Shown: positions 31,106 through 41,282 of the stretch, one piece after another
Position numbering within the stretch: position 1 is the stretch's first letter
Layout: every line of letters begins with the position of its first letter
NCBI RefSeq assembly: GCF_024181285.1
Contig: NZ_CP051201.1
Location: forward strand, 992,001 to 1,056,000
Direction: 5' to 3'
DNA from: Treponema sp. OMZ 790
GTDB lineage: Bacteria; Spirochaetota; Spirochaetia; Treponematales; Treponemataceae
Length of the DNA: 64,000 nt
The notes under the pieces: generated by a model
What the model was told of the DNA's origin: nothing
What the model saw: the letters and a program-made list of their open reading frames with translations, nothing else
Databases searched by the model: none
Translations under genes and position numbers: made by a program

Positions 31106-32042
31106 TTATTCGTAAGGGATAACTTCGGTTCTCCACAAAATCATAAAATGAATAGCCGTGTCCTCGTATTTTGTACCCTTGTACACATCCAATATGGTAA
31201 TCTTAACATCTTCTTGTTCGGGTAAAAAACTTATGTCCACAGTTTGAGGATGGGGTGTATCCTTTACGGTGAATTCTTTTTTCTTGCCGCTTGTAAGACC
31301 CTCAACCATTATCTTTTTAATTCTTCCGTTTTCATCATAAAGTTTAGGATTTGAAGCTGAAATATAGCCGTTCATCAAGAGTATGTATTTATAAAAGACA
31401 TGTTTTGGTGCTTATTGTAAATGTCTCTCCTATACCCCAGCCGTCTACGCCTTCTACCCAAGGGGTATCCTGTTCCATAATTGATAAATTTTCTATTTTA
31501 TACTCTCTTTTTCCTTCTTTTGATTCTTCGACAAAATACGAACTTACATTTTCATAATTAAAACAAGGATATTCTCCTGTTCCTCCCATGGGAAAATCAG
31601 AAAAAAAGTCTGAAGCTTTTTTACCCTTGCGTGCGGGCAGCATACCCAGTCCTACAATACCGTCTTTATTTTCTCCCAAAGTTTTTTTCGCCAATCCCGT
31701 TAAAAGCATAAATTTATTTCCGTAATAGTTTTTTGATTCGGTATTAAGTCCTGCATATAGGTCTTCAGGCATATCGGCATTCAATTCAAATAAGGGAAAG
31801 CGGCCTATATACTTTTTTTTGTAAGTATAGATTTTTTTTACTCTTTTCTGATTTGCATTATACCAGCTTATTTCAATCTCGTTTCCTTTTTGGAATTCAA
31901 TAAAATAGGGGCATGGTACCGTATCCGTATATCCGAATCCTGCCAAATCAAAGTTTTGCCCTACGGCAAAACTACCCATAATTAAAAAAAGACATAAAAA
32001 TAAACTTTTTTTAAATAAACCGATTTTACTTTTTAAAAACAT
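31106..32042 (-). pseudogene. NADase-type glycan-binding protein 3 (copy B, frameshift in middle)
   Basis: About 312 codons. The N-terminal 217 codons are intact: signal peptide MFLKSKIGLFKKSLFLCLF, then FDLAGFGYTDTVPCPYFIEF, then the domain start with DTPWVEGVDGWGIGE. Bases are lost near 31,393-31,405, after which the final 90 codons resume (LMNGYISASNPKLYDENG to VIPYE). The last 250 bases match paralogue 2 with only a handful of changes, while the middle diverges. This mosaic pattern suggests recombination between paralogues. AAGGAG is 8 bases upstream of the ATG. Confidence 0.78.
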
Positions 32043-32084
32043 TTTCTTTTCTCCTTATAAAAGTTTTTAAGTAATTTTTTAAAA

Positions 32085-32109
32085 CCGGACAGGTCTTTAA
32101 CCTGTCCGG
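32085..32109 (-). terminator. Hairpin terminator after the Pro-rich gene (copy B)
   Basis: Perfect 10-bp stem CCGGACAGGT/ACCTGTCCGG with loop CTTTA, then TTTTAAAAAA on the minus strand. Same as 5,532-5,556. Confidence 0.72.
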
Positions 32110-32129
32110 AAAATGTTGATAGTAAATAA

Positions 32130-33523
32130 TTATATATCTACATGCCGTTTAGATGTTATGGTAACGCTGATATTTTCGGGAGTGATTCCTGTCAGCATAT
32201 TCATAAAATCATCATGTGTGGACTGTCCTCCTGTTATGGACGAAATACACCCTGCAGACCAAGGATTAATCCATATTCTATTCCCGCCGTCTTTCGGTAT
32301 AAAACCTTTTTTATATTCGGTAGCATGAAAAAGATAGTATTTGGAATTTATATCATCCCTAATATTTTTAGGAATGTTTGTATCCTTAGTTTGCAGCCTC
32401 AACGTATTTGCAAATTTTATTGAATTATATGTACCATCTGCTTGCTCTGTCAGGTCTTCTGCCGTAAAATAATATTTACCGTCAGGTAAGGTCATACCTT
32501 CATGTTTATCGGCAAAGGCTTTACTTTCCGCATTAGCACCAACCATGTCCTGAATATTGCATTTTACAACCTGACCGCTGGCCAATTTTAAGCTTTCAAT
32601 AGTCCTGACAGAATCGAATTCGTTTCCATACCCGTCATGCTCACGCTTAATTGAAATATCCATACCGTCAACATTAAAATTATTCATTTCGATATACCTG
32701 CCATTTACATCGATAGCAATAATTGGGCTTGAATAGTCATTGAGCTGTTTATCTACGGCAATGGCTTTTCCATTTAACCAACTAGATTCAACTTGACTGG
32801 CAAAATCAGTATCCATTTTGCTAGCAATGCTGCTTTTCTCTCTCTTGGTGATAAGATGTCTTTATTCCTTCCATTTCCGGTATTAGGGCCGGCAGATGAT
32901 TTTGTGTCTGCCGGTGATGGAGTTGTTTGGTTCCCGGTATTCCCATTGTTGCCGGTGTTTCCGGCAGCAGGGGGTTGATTTTCTCCGTTGTTGCCGTTTC
33001 CGCCGCCTGTACCTGAATTGGAATTATTGTCATCATCATCCCGGTGATCTCCGCGTTCTATTGAGTCATCATCACCGTCACGATCGTCACCATCATTTCT
33101 ACCGTTGCCGCCTCCGTCATTTTCTGGAGGCTGTGTTTCATCCTGTCCCGGTTTAGGGTCAGTCGGTGCCGGTTCCGGGGGCGGAGTAGGTGTCGGCTCT
33201 GCCGGTTTCGGCTTTTTGATCGGCGGATTATTTGGATTAGGTTCAATAGGATTGTCATCAGTGTCTCCAGGGGTATTGCCATTGCCCGGCGGATTATCAG
33301 GTGCAGGTTCTGTGTCTATGGGTTTAGTTCCCCGAGCCGGCGGTTTAACCGGATTGGGGTTTTCGGGATCCAGTTCTCCCACATTATCATCATTCGCTGT
33401 CGTTATAGGTATAAAAGGCGAATGCCCGACTTTGGCTTCAGAATCATTTCTTCCGCCGTTACTGCCGGAGATTATAAAATCATCTAAATCTCTTAAGTAA
33501 TAAGAATTTTTCCAACTTTCCAT
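32130..33523 (-). pseudogene. Pro/Gly/Asn-rich protein with L,D-transpeptidase-like C-terminal segment (copy B, frameshifts)
   Basis: About 465 residues, first gene of the minus cluster. No signal peptide (MESWKNSYYLRDLDDFIIS). Residues 50-225 are a low-complexity linker: first Pro-rich (EPTPTPPPEPAPTDPKPG), then Gly/Asn/Asp-rich (DGDDRDGDDDSIERGDHRDD). The folded C-terminal 240 residues end with YYLFHATEYKKGF, NPWSAGCISS and a THDDFMNML helix. The His...Ser-x-Gly-Cys spacing recalls the YkuD L,D-transpeptidase / DUF5675-like fold, but the usual HGC is AGC, so activity is uncertain. Frame breaks near 32,816-32,836. The start is MESW because AAGGAG lies 8 bases upstream; the in-frame ATG at 33,562 has no ribosome site. 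Linker plus C-terminal catalytic-like domain is toxin-like in architecture (inference). Confidence 0.65.
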
Positions 33524-33610
33524 AAATTTTCTCCTTGTAAAAAAAATATTTTTTCCATGCATAGAAAATATGGAAGCTTTTGGAAATTACTTAATTTTCC
33601 TCCTGCTTCC

Positions 33611-33639
33611 ATTATATTATAGCTTTTAATTAAAAACAA
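33611..33639 (-). promoter_or_regulatory. Promoter of the minus-strand exported-protein cluster (copy B)
   Basis: TTGTTT, 17 bases, TATAAT on the minus strand, with a second overlapping TATAAT. The leader of about 85 bases contains nested inverted repeats (33,572-33,610) before the AAGGAG of the Pro-rich gene. It is divergent from the gpmA promoter. Confidence 0.62.
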
Positions 33640-33758
33640 GACTACTTTTTCAAAAAAAATATAATTTTTTATATTTTGTCTTTTTTTGGGATATTTTTAC
33701 TCATTTTTGAATAATATTTATAAAATTTTGCAGAATTTAAATAAAATTATTTTCTCTC

Positions 33759-33785
33759 TTGACACTATGACACCTATTGTATAAT
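33759..33785 (+). promoter_or_regulatory. gpmA promoter (copy B)
   Basis: TTGACA and TATAAT with a 15-base spacer; the likely transcription start is about 15-20 bases before the gpmA start codon. Confidence 0.68.
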
Positions 33786-33808
33786 ATTAACCTTAGTTGG
33801 AGGACTAT

Positions 33809-34552
33809 ATGAAATTGGTTTTGGTCAGGCATGGCGAAAGTGAATGGAACAAGCTTAATTTATTTACCGGATGGACGGATGTGGAATTAAGCGAAAAGGG
33901 TGTAGAAGAAGCAAAGGAGGGCGGAGTCTATTTAAAAAAAGAAGGTTTTGATTTTGACATCTGTTATACTTCTTATCTAAAAAGGGCAATCCACACACTC
34001 AATCATATTTTAAATGAGATGGATAGAGAATGGCTTCCCGTCATAAAAACTTGGAAGCTTAATGAAAGACATTACGGGGCCTTGCAGGGCTTAAACAAGG
34101 CAGAAACGGCCGAAAAATACGGAGAGGATCAGGTAAAAATTTGGCGCCGATCCTTTGATATTGCCCCTCCTGTCTTGGAAGGAGGAGATAAGCGTTGTCC
34201 CTATTTACAGGAACAATACAGGGGAATTGAAAAATCAGAGCTTCCCCTAACAGAAAGCTTAAAAGATACCATAGCCAGAGCCGTTCCTTTTTTTGAAGAG
34301 ACTATAAAGCCTCAAATGCTTGAAAAAAAAAGAATTCTTATAACAGCCCATGGGAACTCCCTCAGGGCATTGGTCAAGTACTTTGAAAATTTAAGCGATG
34401 AAGAAATCATTTCCGTAAATATTCCGACAGGCGTTCCCTTGGTCTACGAATTCGATAAGAATTTTAAGGTTATGAGTAAACGCTATCTGGGAGACCAAGA
34501 AAAAATAAACGCAAAAATAAATGCAGTTGCAAATCAAGGAAAAAAGAAATAA
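33809..34552 (+). CDS. 2,3-bisphosphoglycerate-dependent phosphoglycerate mutase
   Basis: 247 residues. Interconverts 3- and 2-phosphoglycerate in glycolysis via a phosphohistidine. RHGESEWN at residues 7-14 (His8 nucleophile), [10 protein letters not shown] (Glu86 acid/base) and [10 protein letters not shown] (His181) match the dPGM family. The start is ATG at 33,809; an in-frame TTG 12 bases earlier overlaps the GGAGG ribosome site. It has its own promoter and begins a plus-strand run with the M81-family gene 14 bases downstream. Confidence 0.93.
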   Translation: MKLVLVRHGESEWNKLNLFTGWTDVELSEKGVEEAKEGGVYLKKEGFDFDICYTSYLKRAIHTLNHILNEMDREWLPVIKTWKLNERHYGALQGLNKAETAEKYGEDQVKIWRRSFDIAPPVLEGGDKRCPYLQEQYRGIEKSELPLTESLKDTIARAVPFFEETIKPQMLEKKRILITAHGNSLRALVKYFENLSDEEIISVNIPTGVPLVYEFDKNFKVMSKRYLGDQEKINAKINAVANQGKKK

Positions 34553-34566
34553 GGTAAGAATATAAA

Positions 34567-36048
34567 ATGAAGCGAATTTTAGTAGGATGCATAAATCACG
34601 AGTCGAACAGCTTTAATCCTATTATTACGGGTATTGAAGATTTTGTTATTTTTAGAGGAGAAGAAGTTTTAACAAAAGGTTTAAAACCCTATTACTCTTC
34701 TACCGGAATTATCGAAACTATTCAAAAATGGGGCTGGGAGGCAGTACCTGCCGTAGTTGCAAGGGCTGTTCCGAACGGCTTGGTGGATTATAATCTATAT
34801 ACCGAGCTTAAAAAAGAATTTTTAGCCTATATAGATAAGGCTCTTTTAGAAGCTCCGATTGACGGCATCTGCTTAGGCCTTCACGGTTCTTTAAAGGTTC
34901 AAAAAATAGGACCTGCCGAAGGAGACCTTTTAAAAGCAATCCGCGAAAAGCTTCCCCATATTCCTTTAACGACAGCTTTGGACATGCATGCTACCGTAAC
35001 CGATGAGATGATTAAATATTGTGACGGTATCGTAGGTTATAAAACCGCTCCTCATATTGACTGCTATGAAACCGGTGTCCATGCAGCCGAACTTTTAAAA
35101 GCTGCCTTAGAGCCTTCAAATAAACTTTGTATAGGAAGGGTAAAAATCCCCATGCTGGTGGCAGGAGAAAAAAGCGAAACCGCCGCCGAGCCTATGAAGA
35201 GTTTAATCGCCTCTTGTGTCGAGGCCGAAAAGGAAAATGGCTTGCTTGCCGCCTCCGTTCTTTTGGGCTTTCCGTGGGCAGACAGCAAGGATAACGGAGT
35301 AAACATTGTAACAACTGCCTTAAACGATCAGGCCCTTGCAGACAGGGCAGCCTTAAAGATAGCCAAGGAATTTTGGGCCGAGCGTCATAATTTTAAATTT
35401 AAGGTAGAGCATTATGATTCCTTTACTTCAATAAAAACCGCTGTTGAATCTGTAGTGCAAAATAAAGAAGGCCCCGTCTTTGTCTCCGATTCGGGAGATA
35501 ATCCTACAGCCGGTTCTACGGGGGATTCCACCGAGTGCTTTGAGGCCCTTTTAAAACAAAAAGAAGCTTTAAAAGCTCTACCCACTAAGGTGCTTTATTC
35601 AGGATTTTTTGATAAGGCTGCCGTTGAAAAATGCTTTGAGGCAGGGGAGGGCTCTTCCTTAGAAATAACTATAGGCGGAACATGGGATAAAATCAACGGC
35701 AAAAAAATTCCTTGCCCCGTAAAGGTTTTAAAACTTGTAAAAAACTACGGCGTTTATGATTCCCGATTGGCTTTTGTCGAAATGGAAGACATAAGAATAG
35801 TTTTAACCTCAAATCACATAGGCTTCGGGGATGATGAGCTCTTGCCTGCCTTGGGTGTAAACGCAGAAGATTATTGTATAGTTATCGTAAAGCTGGGTTA
35901 TTTGGAACCCTGTTTTCAAAAAATAGCAAAGAGGGCGATATTGGCGGAATCTAAGGGCTGTTCAAACGAGGTCTTGGAAACCTTGGATTACCCTCAAACT
36001 CCGCGTCCAATATATCCCTTGGATAAGGACATGGATATAAAATTATAA
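34567..36048 (+). CDS. M81 (MlrC-like) family metallopeptidase-type protein
   Basis: 493 residues, cytoplasmic. The family is named for MlrC, which degrades linearised microcystin, but the substrate in treponemes is unknown. The N-terminal NHESNSF (10-16) matches the family ETNTF-like motif. Metal ligands fit DMHA (Asp139, His141) and PHID (His163). The C-terminal MlrC domain includes [20 protein letters not shown] and ITIGGTWD. It lies between gpmA and the giant activase with gaps of 14 and 19 bases, so it is likely in one transcript. A link to amino-acid or peptide catabolism with the activase is speculation. Confidence 0.8.
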   Translation: MKRILVGCINHESNSFNPIITGIEDFVIFRGEEVLTKGLKPYYSSTGIIETIQKWGWEAVPAVVARAVPNGLVDYNLYTELKKEFLAYIDKALLEAPIDGICLGLHGSLKVQKIGPAEGDLLKAIREKLPHIPLTTALDMHATVTDEMIKYCDGIVGYKTAPHIDCYETGVHAAELLKAALEPSNKLCIGRVKIPMLVAGEKSETAAEPMKSLIASCVEAEKENGLLAASVLLGFPWADSKDNGVNIVTTALNDQALADRAALKIAKEFWAERHNFKFKVEHYDSFTSIKTAVESVVQNKEGPVFVSDSGDNPTAGSTGDSTECFEALLKQKEALKALPTKVLYSGFFDKAAVEKCFEAGEGSSLEITIGGTWDKINGKKIPCPVKVLKLVKNYGVYDSRLAFVEMEDIRIVLTSNHIGFGDDELLPALGVNAEDYCIVIVKLGYLEPCFQKIAKRAILAESKGCSNEVLETLDYPQTPRPIYPLDKDMDIKL

Positions 36049-36067
36049 TTTAAAATCGGTTGGTGTT

Positions 36068-39000
36068 ATGAATAGAGAGAGTGTGCTGCGTTTCGGAATC
36101 GATGTCGGCTCGACAACCGTAAAGGTTGTTGTTTTAGAAGATGACGGAACGGTTTTGTTCAGTAAGTATCAAAGGCATAGGGCCGATATACGGACAACTA
36201 TTATATCCGTTTGCGAACTTGCTGTTGAAGCTGTCGAAAAAAAATACGGAGAAGATGTAGAGCTCTCCCTCATTGTAACGGGATCAGGAGGGCTTGCCGT
36301 TTCGCACTGGCTCAATATACCCTTTATTCAAGAGGTCGTAGCCTCAACTGCCGCCGTAAAAAAAATAATTCCTCACACCGATGTTATAATAGAACTCGGC
36401 GGCGAGGATGCAAAGATTACTTATTTTGAGCACGCCAATATCGAGCAAAGAATGAACGGAACCTGTGCAGGAGGTACGGGCTCTTTTATAGACCAGATGG
36501 CCGCCCTCTTGGAAACCGATGCCTTGGGCTTAAACGAGCTTGCAAAAAATGCTAAGACCATTTACCCTATAGCCGCCCGCTGCGGAGTCTTTGCCAAGAC
36601 CGACGTTCAGCCTCTCATAAACGAGGGGGCAAAAAGAGAAGACATAGCAGCCAGTATCTTTCAAGCTGTAGTAAGCCAGACTATTTCGGGGCTTGCCTGC
36701 GGTAAACCCATCCGCGGAAAGGTTGCTTTTTTGGGAGGCCCCTTACATTTTTTGGATCAGTTAAGGCACAGGTTTATCGAAACCTTAAAACTTAAAGATG
36801 ATGAAATTATCACGCCTGAAAATTCCGAGCTCTTTGTAGCCATGGGGGCAGCCTTGAGTGCTGCCGGAGGCTTTAAGATACCCAAGGCCTCAAGCTCTCC
36901 CTTTAACCGGCCTGCTCTCTTGGACCTAAAAAAGGCCCGGTTTAAAACTTCTTCAAAAAAGAGCGAATGCAAATCTCCTCTTATTTTTGAAGAAGAAGTT
37001 GAAGCCGAACCGAATTTTATAAAACTTTCAAAATTCAAAAAAGATATTTATAAGATAGCTTCTTCCGAGATGCCCGAGGTTCAGCGCCTTCCTCCTCTTT
37101 TTAAAAATGAAGAAGAACTTGAGACTTTCAGGATAAGGCATGCAAAGGAAAAAGCTCCCCCGGCCGATATTTCCTCTGCTTCCGGCCCCGTCTTTTTAGG
37201 GCTTGATGCAGGCTCAACTACCACCAAGGCCGTTTTAATTGATGGGGAAGGAAAAATTCTCTGGCGTTTTTATGACGTAAATGCAGGAAACCCTGTCGAA
37301 CTTGCAGTAAGGGTTTTAAAAGACCTTTACAAAATGCTTCCTCCAAAAGCCTATATAGCCCGCTCCGTTTCTACAGGATATGGGGAGGGGCTTTTTCAGG
37401 CTGCTTTGGGTGTAGATGCAGGAGAGGTTGAAACGATCGCACACTACCGTGCCGCAGAATTCTTTTTACCCGGAGTAGACTTCCTTTTGGATATAGGCGG
37501 TCAAGATATGAAGTGCCTCCGCATGAAAAACGGAGCCATAAGCTCTATTCAGCTGAATGAAGCTTGTTCCTCAGGCTGCGGAAGCTTTTTGGATAACTTT
37601 GCCCGATCCCTCGGAATGAGCATAAGCGAATTTGCGAGCATGGCTCTTCTTGCCGAAAAACCCGTAGATTTAGGTACACGATGCACGGTTTTTATGAACA
37701 GCCGAGTTAAGCAGGCTCAAAAAGAAGGAGCCTCGGTAGGAGACATTTCTTCAGGTCTTTCTTATTCCGTTATAAAAAATGCCCTCTTTAAGGTTATTAA
37801 ATTGCGCGATGCCTCCGAGGTAGGAAGCAAGGTTATAGTGCAGGGCGGAACCTTTAATAACGATGCCGTTTTGCGTGCTTTTGAGCTTGTTTCGGGAAGA
37901 CAGGCTGTCCGCCCGGATGTCGCAGGGCTTATGGGTGCATACGGAGCTGCCTTAATTGCAAAAGATCAATGGCATGACCTTGACGAAGAAAATCTTTCTG
38001 AAGGAAAAATAAGATCGAACATTGCCGATATGGAAGGCTTGGAAAATTTTAAGGTAAAGCTTGATTTATTGCGCTGTCCCAAATGCCCAAATAACTGCCT
38101 TTTAACCGTAAACACCTTCGATATTTGCGGGGTAAAACGGCGATTTATTACGGGAAACAGATGTGAACGCGGTGCTGAACTCGACAAAAACAGCGGACTT
38201 GAAGAGTGTTCATCTCAAGTTTCCGTTAAGGATCAAGGAGGCGTAAATAAAAAAGATATACCCAACCTCTTTGACTGGAAGTATAAGAGGCTTTTTAAAT
38301 ATAAACCCATTCCCAAAAATGAAGCTCCACGGGGCGAGATAGGAATTCCGCGGGTTTTAAACATGTACGAAAACTATCCGTTCTGGTTTACCTTTTTTAC
38401 TGAGCTGGGATTTTCGGTTAGAATTTCTCCCCGCTCAACCAGAGGAACCTACGAGATGGGTCTTGAATCTATTCCGTCCGAATCGGTTTGTTATCCCGGA
38501 AAGATAGCTCACGGTCATATTGAGGCCCTCTTAAAATTAGGCGTAAAAAATATTTTCTATCCCTGTATTCCTTACGAGAAAAAAGAAGATGACGGAGCCG
38601 GAAACCATTATAACTGTCCCATTGTTACAAGCTATCCTGAGGTTTTAAAAAACAATATCGATGTTCTAAGGCAGGATGCAAATATAATTTATTTAAATCC
38701 CTTTTTACCCTATTATGACAAGAACCGATTGATAGATCGTCTTCATGAGGAGCTGGGTGCAAAGTTTTCGATATGTTTGGAAGAAATAATGACTGCCGTT
38801 AATGCGGCATGGACCGAAGAAGAAGGCTTTAAAAAGGAAACGGAGGAGAAGGGAGAAGAGGTTTTACGCATAATGAAAGAAAAAAATCTTAAAGGCATTG
38901 TGCTTGCAGGCCGTCCCTATCACCTTGACCCCGAAATAAACCACGGCATCCCTGAAATGCTCAACGGTCTCGGTCTTGCGGTTTTAACCGAGGACTCGGT

Positions 39001-40570
39001 TGCCCACTTAGGAAAAATAGAGCGGCCCTTGCGTGTCGTAGATCAGTGGACTTATCATAACCGTCTCTATAGGGCCGGAAACTTTACTGCAACTCAAGAT
39101 AATCTGGAATTTATACAGCTTACCAGCTTCGGCTGCGGTTTGGATGCGGTAACGGCCGATCAGGTTCAGGAAATAGTTGAGTCAAAGGGGAAGATGTACA
39201 CCCTCATAAAAATAGATGAGGGTTCAAACCTCGGAGCCGTGAGAATAAGAGTACGTAGTCTTTTGGCTGCTGTCAAGGAAAGAAAGAGGCATAAACTTTC
39301 TTTAACAAGAAAAAGCTCGGCCTATGAGCGCATAGTTTTTTCAAAGGATATGGAAAAACGATACACTATTTTAGCCCCTCAGATGTCTCCCATTCATTTT
39401 GACCTTATAGGTGCCGCTATTTCGCACTCAGGCTATAACCTTGAAATTCTTACCGAAATCGATCAAACTGCCGTAGAGTACGGCTTAAAGTATATAAACA
39501 ATGATGCCTGTTATCCTGCCATCATAGTTGCAGGACAGATGATAGCAGCTCTAAAATCGGGCCGCTACGATTTACGCACCACAGCTTTGGCGATTACTCA
39601 AACCGGAGGAGGCTGCCGGGCCACAAACTACATAGGCTTTATAAGGCGGGCCCTTATAGATGCAGGCTTGGGTTTTGTACCGGTAATAGGTATCAGTGCC
39701 CAGTCCATCGAAAAAAATCCGGGTTTTAAATTAAAATTTCCTGTTTTGCATAGGGTTGCTCAAGCTATGTGCTTAGGAGATCTTTTAATGAGGGTGCTTT
39801 ACCGCACCCGGCCCTACGAAAAGGTTCCCGGTTCTGCAAACGAGATATATAAAAAATATGCCGTCCTTATCAAAGATGCTCTAAAAAAAATGTCTTCTAA
39901 AAAATATAAGGAAATTATAAACGGCATTGTAAGCGAGTTTGATAATCTACCCTTAAAAAATATACGAAAACCGAGGGTCGGCGTAGTAGGGGAAATATTG
40001 GTTAAATTCCACCCCGCAGCCAATAACGATATTTTTAGTACAATCGAGAGGGAAGGAGCGGAATGTGTCGTCCCTGATCTTTTAGACTTCTTCCTTTATT
40101 CTTCCGTTTCGGGTATCTATCACAATACCTATCTCGATTACTCGTTTAAAAAACGATTCATTGCAAATTTTACAATCTGGGTCATAGAAAGATACAGAAA
40201 GCCGATTAAAAAAGCTTTAAAGCGAAGCAAGCGTTTTACTCCTCCTGACAGCATATACAGATTAGCCGATTCTGTAGACGGAATTTTGCAGCTGGGTAAC
40301 GTTACGGGAGAAGGCTGGTTCTTGACAGCCGAAATGATAGAGCTCATTCATTCGGGAGTTTCAAATATTGCCTGCGTGCAGCCATTTGCCTGCCTCCCTA
40401 ATCACGTAACCGGAAAGGGAATGATAAAGGAATTGCGCCGCCGCTATCCCGAGGCAAATATTTCTGCCATCGACTTCGACCCCGGAGCCAGCGAGGTAAA
40501 TCAGCTCAACCGCTTAAAACTCCTCCTGGCCAATGCCAAACCCGGCCTCCACCCCGATGAAACAAAGTGA
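36068..40570 (+). CDS. Giant 2-hydroxyacyl-CoA dehydratase activase-like protein (BadF/HgdC ATPase x2 + DUF2229)
   Basis: 1500 residues. Two ASKHA-fold activase ATPase domains come first: [19 protein letters not shown] (9-27) with [15 protein letters not shown], and [16 protein letters not shown] (about 377) with [12 protein letters not shown] Cys motif RCPKCPNNC (670-677) plus Cys in DICGVKRR and GNRCERG could hold an Fe-S cluster. Then comes DUF2229 ([21 protein letters not shown]) and an HgdB-like C-terminus ([31 protein letters not shown]). Related fusion proteins are common in anaerobes, and the exact substrate is unknown. Likely an ATP-driven electron-transfer activator of a radical dehydratase or a comparable reductase. 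Co-directional with the M81 gene. Confidence 0.85.
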   Translation: MNRESVLRFGIDVGSTTVKVVVLEDDGTVLFSKYQRHRADIRTTIISVCELAVEAVEKKYGEDVELSLIVTGSGGLAVSHWLNIPFIQEVVASTAAVKKIIPHTDVIIELGGEDAKITYFEHANIEQRMNGTCAGGTGSFIDQMAALLETDALGLNELAKNAKTIYPIAARCGVFAKTDVQPLINEGAKREDIAASIFQAVVSQTISGLACGKPIRGKVAFLGGPLHFLDQLRHRFIETLKLKDDEIITPENSELFVAMGAALSAAGGFKIPKASSSPFNRPALLDLKKARFKTSSKKSECKSPLIFEEEVEAEPNFIKLSKFKKDIYKIASSEMPEVQRLPPLFKNEEELETFRIRHAKEKAPPADISSASGPVFLGLDAGSTTTKAVLIDGEGKILWRFYDVNAGNPVELAVRVLKDLYKMLPPKAYIARSVSTGYGEGLFQAALGVDAGEVETIAHYRAAEFFLPGVDFLLDIGGQDMKCLRMKNGAISSIQLNEACSSGCGSFLDNFARSLGMSISEFASMALLAEKPVDLGTRCTVFMNSRVKQAQKEGASVGDISSGLSYSVIKNALFKVIKLRDASEVGSKVIVQGGTFNNDAVLRAFELVSGRQAVRPDVAGLMGAYGAALIAKDQWHDLDEENLSEGKIRSNIADMEGLENFKVKLDLLRCPKCPNNCLLTVNTFDICGVKRRFITGNRCERGAELDKNSGLEECSSQVSVKDQGGVNKKDIPNLFDWKYKRLFKYKPIPKNEAPRGEIGIPRVLNMYENYPFWFTFFTELGFSVRISPRSTRGTYEMGLESIPSESVCYPGKIAHGHIEALLKLGVKNIFYPCIPYEKKEDDGAGNHYNCPIVTSYPEVLKNNIDVLRQDANIIYLNPFLPYYDKNRLIDRLHEELGAKFSICLEEIMTAVNAAWTEEEGFKKETEEKGEEVLRIMKEKNLKGIVLAGRPYHLDPEINHGIPEMLNGLGLAVLTEDSVAHLGKIERPLRVVDQWTYHNRLYRAGNFTATQDNLEFIQLTSFGCGLDAVTADQVQEIVESKGKMYTLIKIDEGSNLGAVRIRVRSLLAAVKERKRHKLSLTRKSSAYERIVFSKDMEKRYTILAPQMSPIHFDLIGAAISHSGYNLEILTEIDQTAVEYGLKYINNDACYPAIIVAGQMIAALKSGRYDLRTTALAITQTGGGCRATNYIGFIRRALIDAGLGFVPVIGISAQSIEKNPGFKLKFPVLHRVAQAMCLGDLLMRVLYRTRPYEKVPGSANEIYKKYAVLIKDALKKMSSKKYKEIINGIVSEFDNLPLKNIRKPRVGVVGEILVKFHPAANNDIFSTIEREGAECVVPDLLDFFLYSSVSGIYHNTYLDYSFKKRFIANFTIWVIERYRKPIKKALKRSKRFTPPDSIYRLADSVDGILQLGNVTGEGWFLTAEMIELIHSGVSNIACVQPFACLPNHVTGKGMIKELRRRYPEANISAIDFDPGASEVNQLNRLKLLLANAKPGLHPDETK

Positions 40571-40597
40571 GAAGTCCTTTGTACTTTTCTCCCCTTC

Positions 40598-40627
40598 TTG
40601 ACACTAAACTTTTTATTTTAGTATAAT
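40598..40627 (+). promoter_or_regulatory. Promoter of the HD hydrolase / ABC unit (copy B)
   Basis: TTGACA, 18 bases, TATAAT, 28 bases upstream of the TTG start codon of the HD gene. Confidence 0.7.
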
Positions 40628-40655
40628 TTTAACTTATAATAATAAGGAGTTTACT

Positions 40656-41240
40656 TTGACAAGAGATTTAGGAGTATTAAAGGGAATTTATCTTGCTCCT
40701 TACATGCAGGTTGCTACTGCCTTAATCGGAAAGGCCCGTCATGCAGGAGGAAATATGTTCCGGCATCAGGTAGATACTATGGGCATTCTTATAGACTACG
40801 GGTACATCGACAGTGTTCTTTTAAAAGCTTCGCTAATCCATGACGTTATCGAAGATATTGAAGATTTTAATGTAAACGAAATTTTAAATATCGATTCCGA
40901 GTCGGGACAGGTTTATGAGCTTGTTTTGGAAGTTACCAAAAAAAAGGGTCAAGAAAAGTCGGAGTATCTAAAAAACATAATAAAAAACGGGTCCGAAAAG
41001 GCTAAAATTTTAAAATGTGCCGACAGAATAAGCAATATGATAAGTTTGGGTTTTGTGACGGATCCCGAATTTATTGAACGCTATTGCAATGAGACGGAGC
41101 TCTATATTTTTCCCATAGCTTTGGAAGTTAATTTTGAAATGTACAAGGAGCTTATGGCCTTGGTAGTTTCCCGCAGACAATATTTGGTTGAGTGCGGTTA
41201 TCTTGAAGAAAGCGTGAAAAAAATGCGCAAAGCGCGTTAA
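40656..41240 (+). CDS. SpoT/MESH1-like HD-domain phosphohydrolase
   Basis: 194 residues, a single HD domain. The arrangement FRHQVDTMGILIDYG, then LLKASLIHDVIEDIED, then KILKCADRISNMISLGF fits the hydrolase half of RelA/SpoT (H...HD...ED...D) and small alarmone hydrolases. There is no synthetase domain. Likely role: removing pyrophosphate from (p)ppGpp or a related nucleotide (inference from motifs). TTG start: AAGGAG lies 6 bases upstream of it, and the first ATG is 16 codons inside. Its own consensus promoter precedes it, and the ABC ATPase gene follows 42 bases later. Confidence 0.75.
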   Translation: MTRDLGVLKGIYLAPYMQVATALIGKARHAGGNMFRHQVDTMGILIDYGYIDSVLLKASLIHDVIEDIEDFNVNEILNIDSESGQVYELVLEVTKKKGQEKSEYLKNIIKNGSEKAKILKCADRISNMISLGFVTDPEFIERYCNETELYIFPIALEVNFEMYKELMALVVSRRQYLVECGYLEESVKKMRKAR

Positions 41241-41282
41241 AACAGTTTAGGGAATAACGATAAACAGTTCACGGGGGTATTT

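Noticed and set aside
1..33000. Natural mass pseudogenisation
   Set aside because: Breaks fall mainly in homopolymers, hit essential genes, and each duplicated copy is intact where the other is broken.
33105..33500. Plus-strand 131-codon Gly/Pro-rich open frame
   Set aside because: It is the antisense of the Pro-rich linker; its composition mirrors the real gene and there is no ribosome site.
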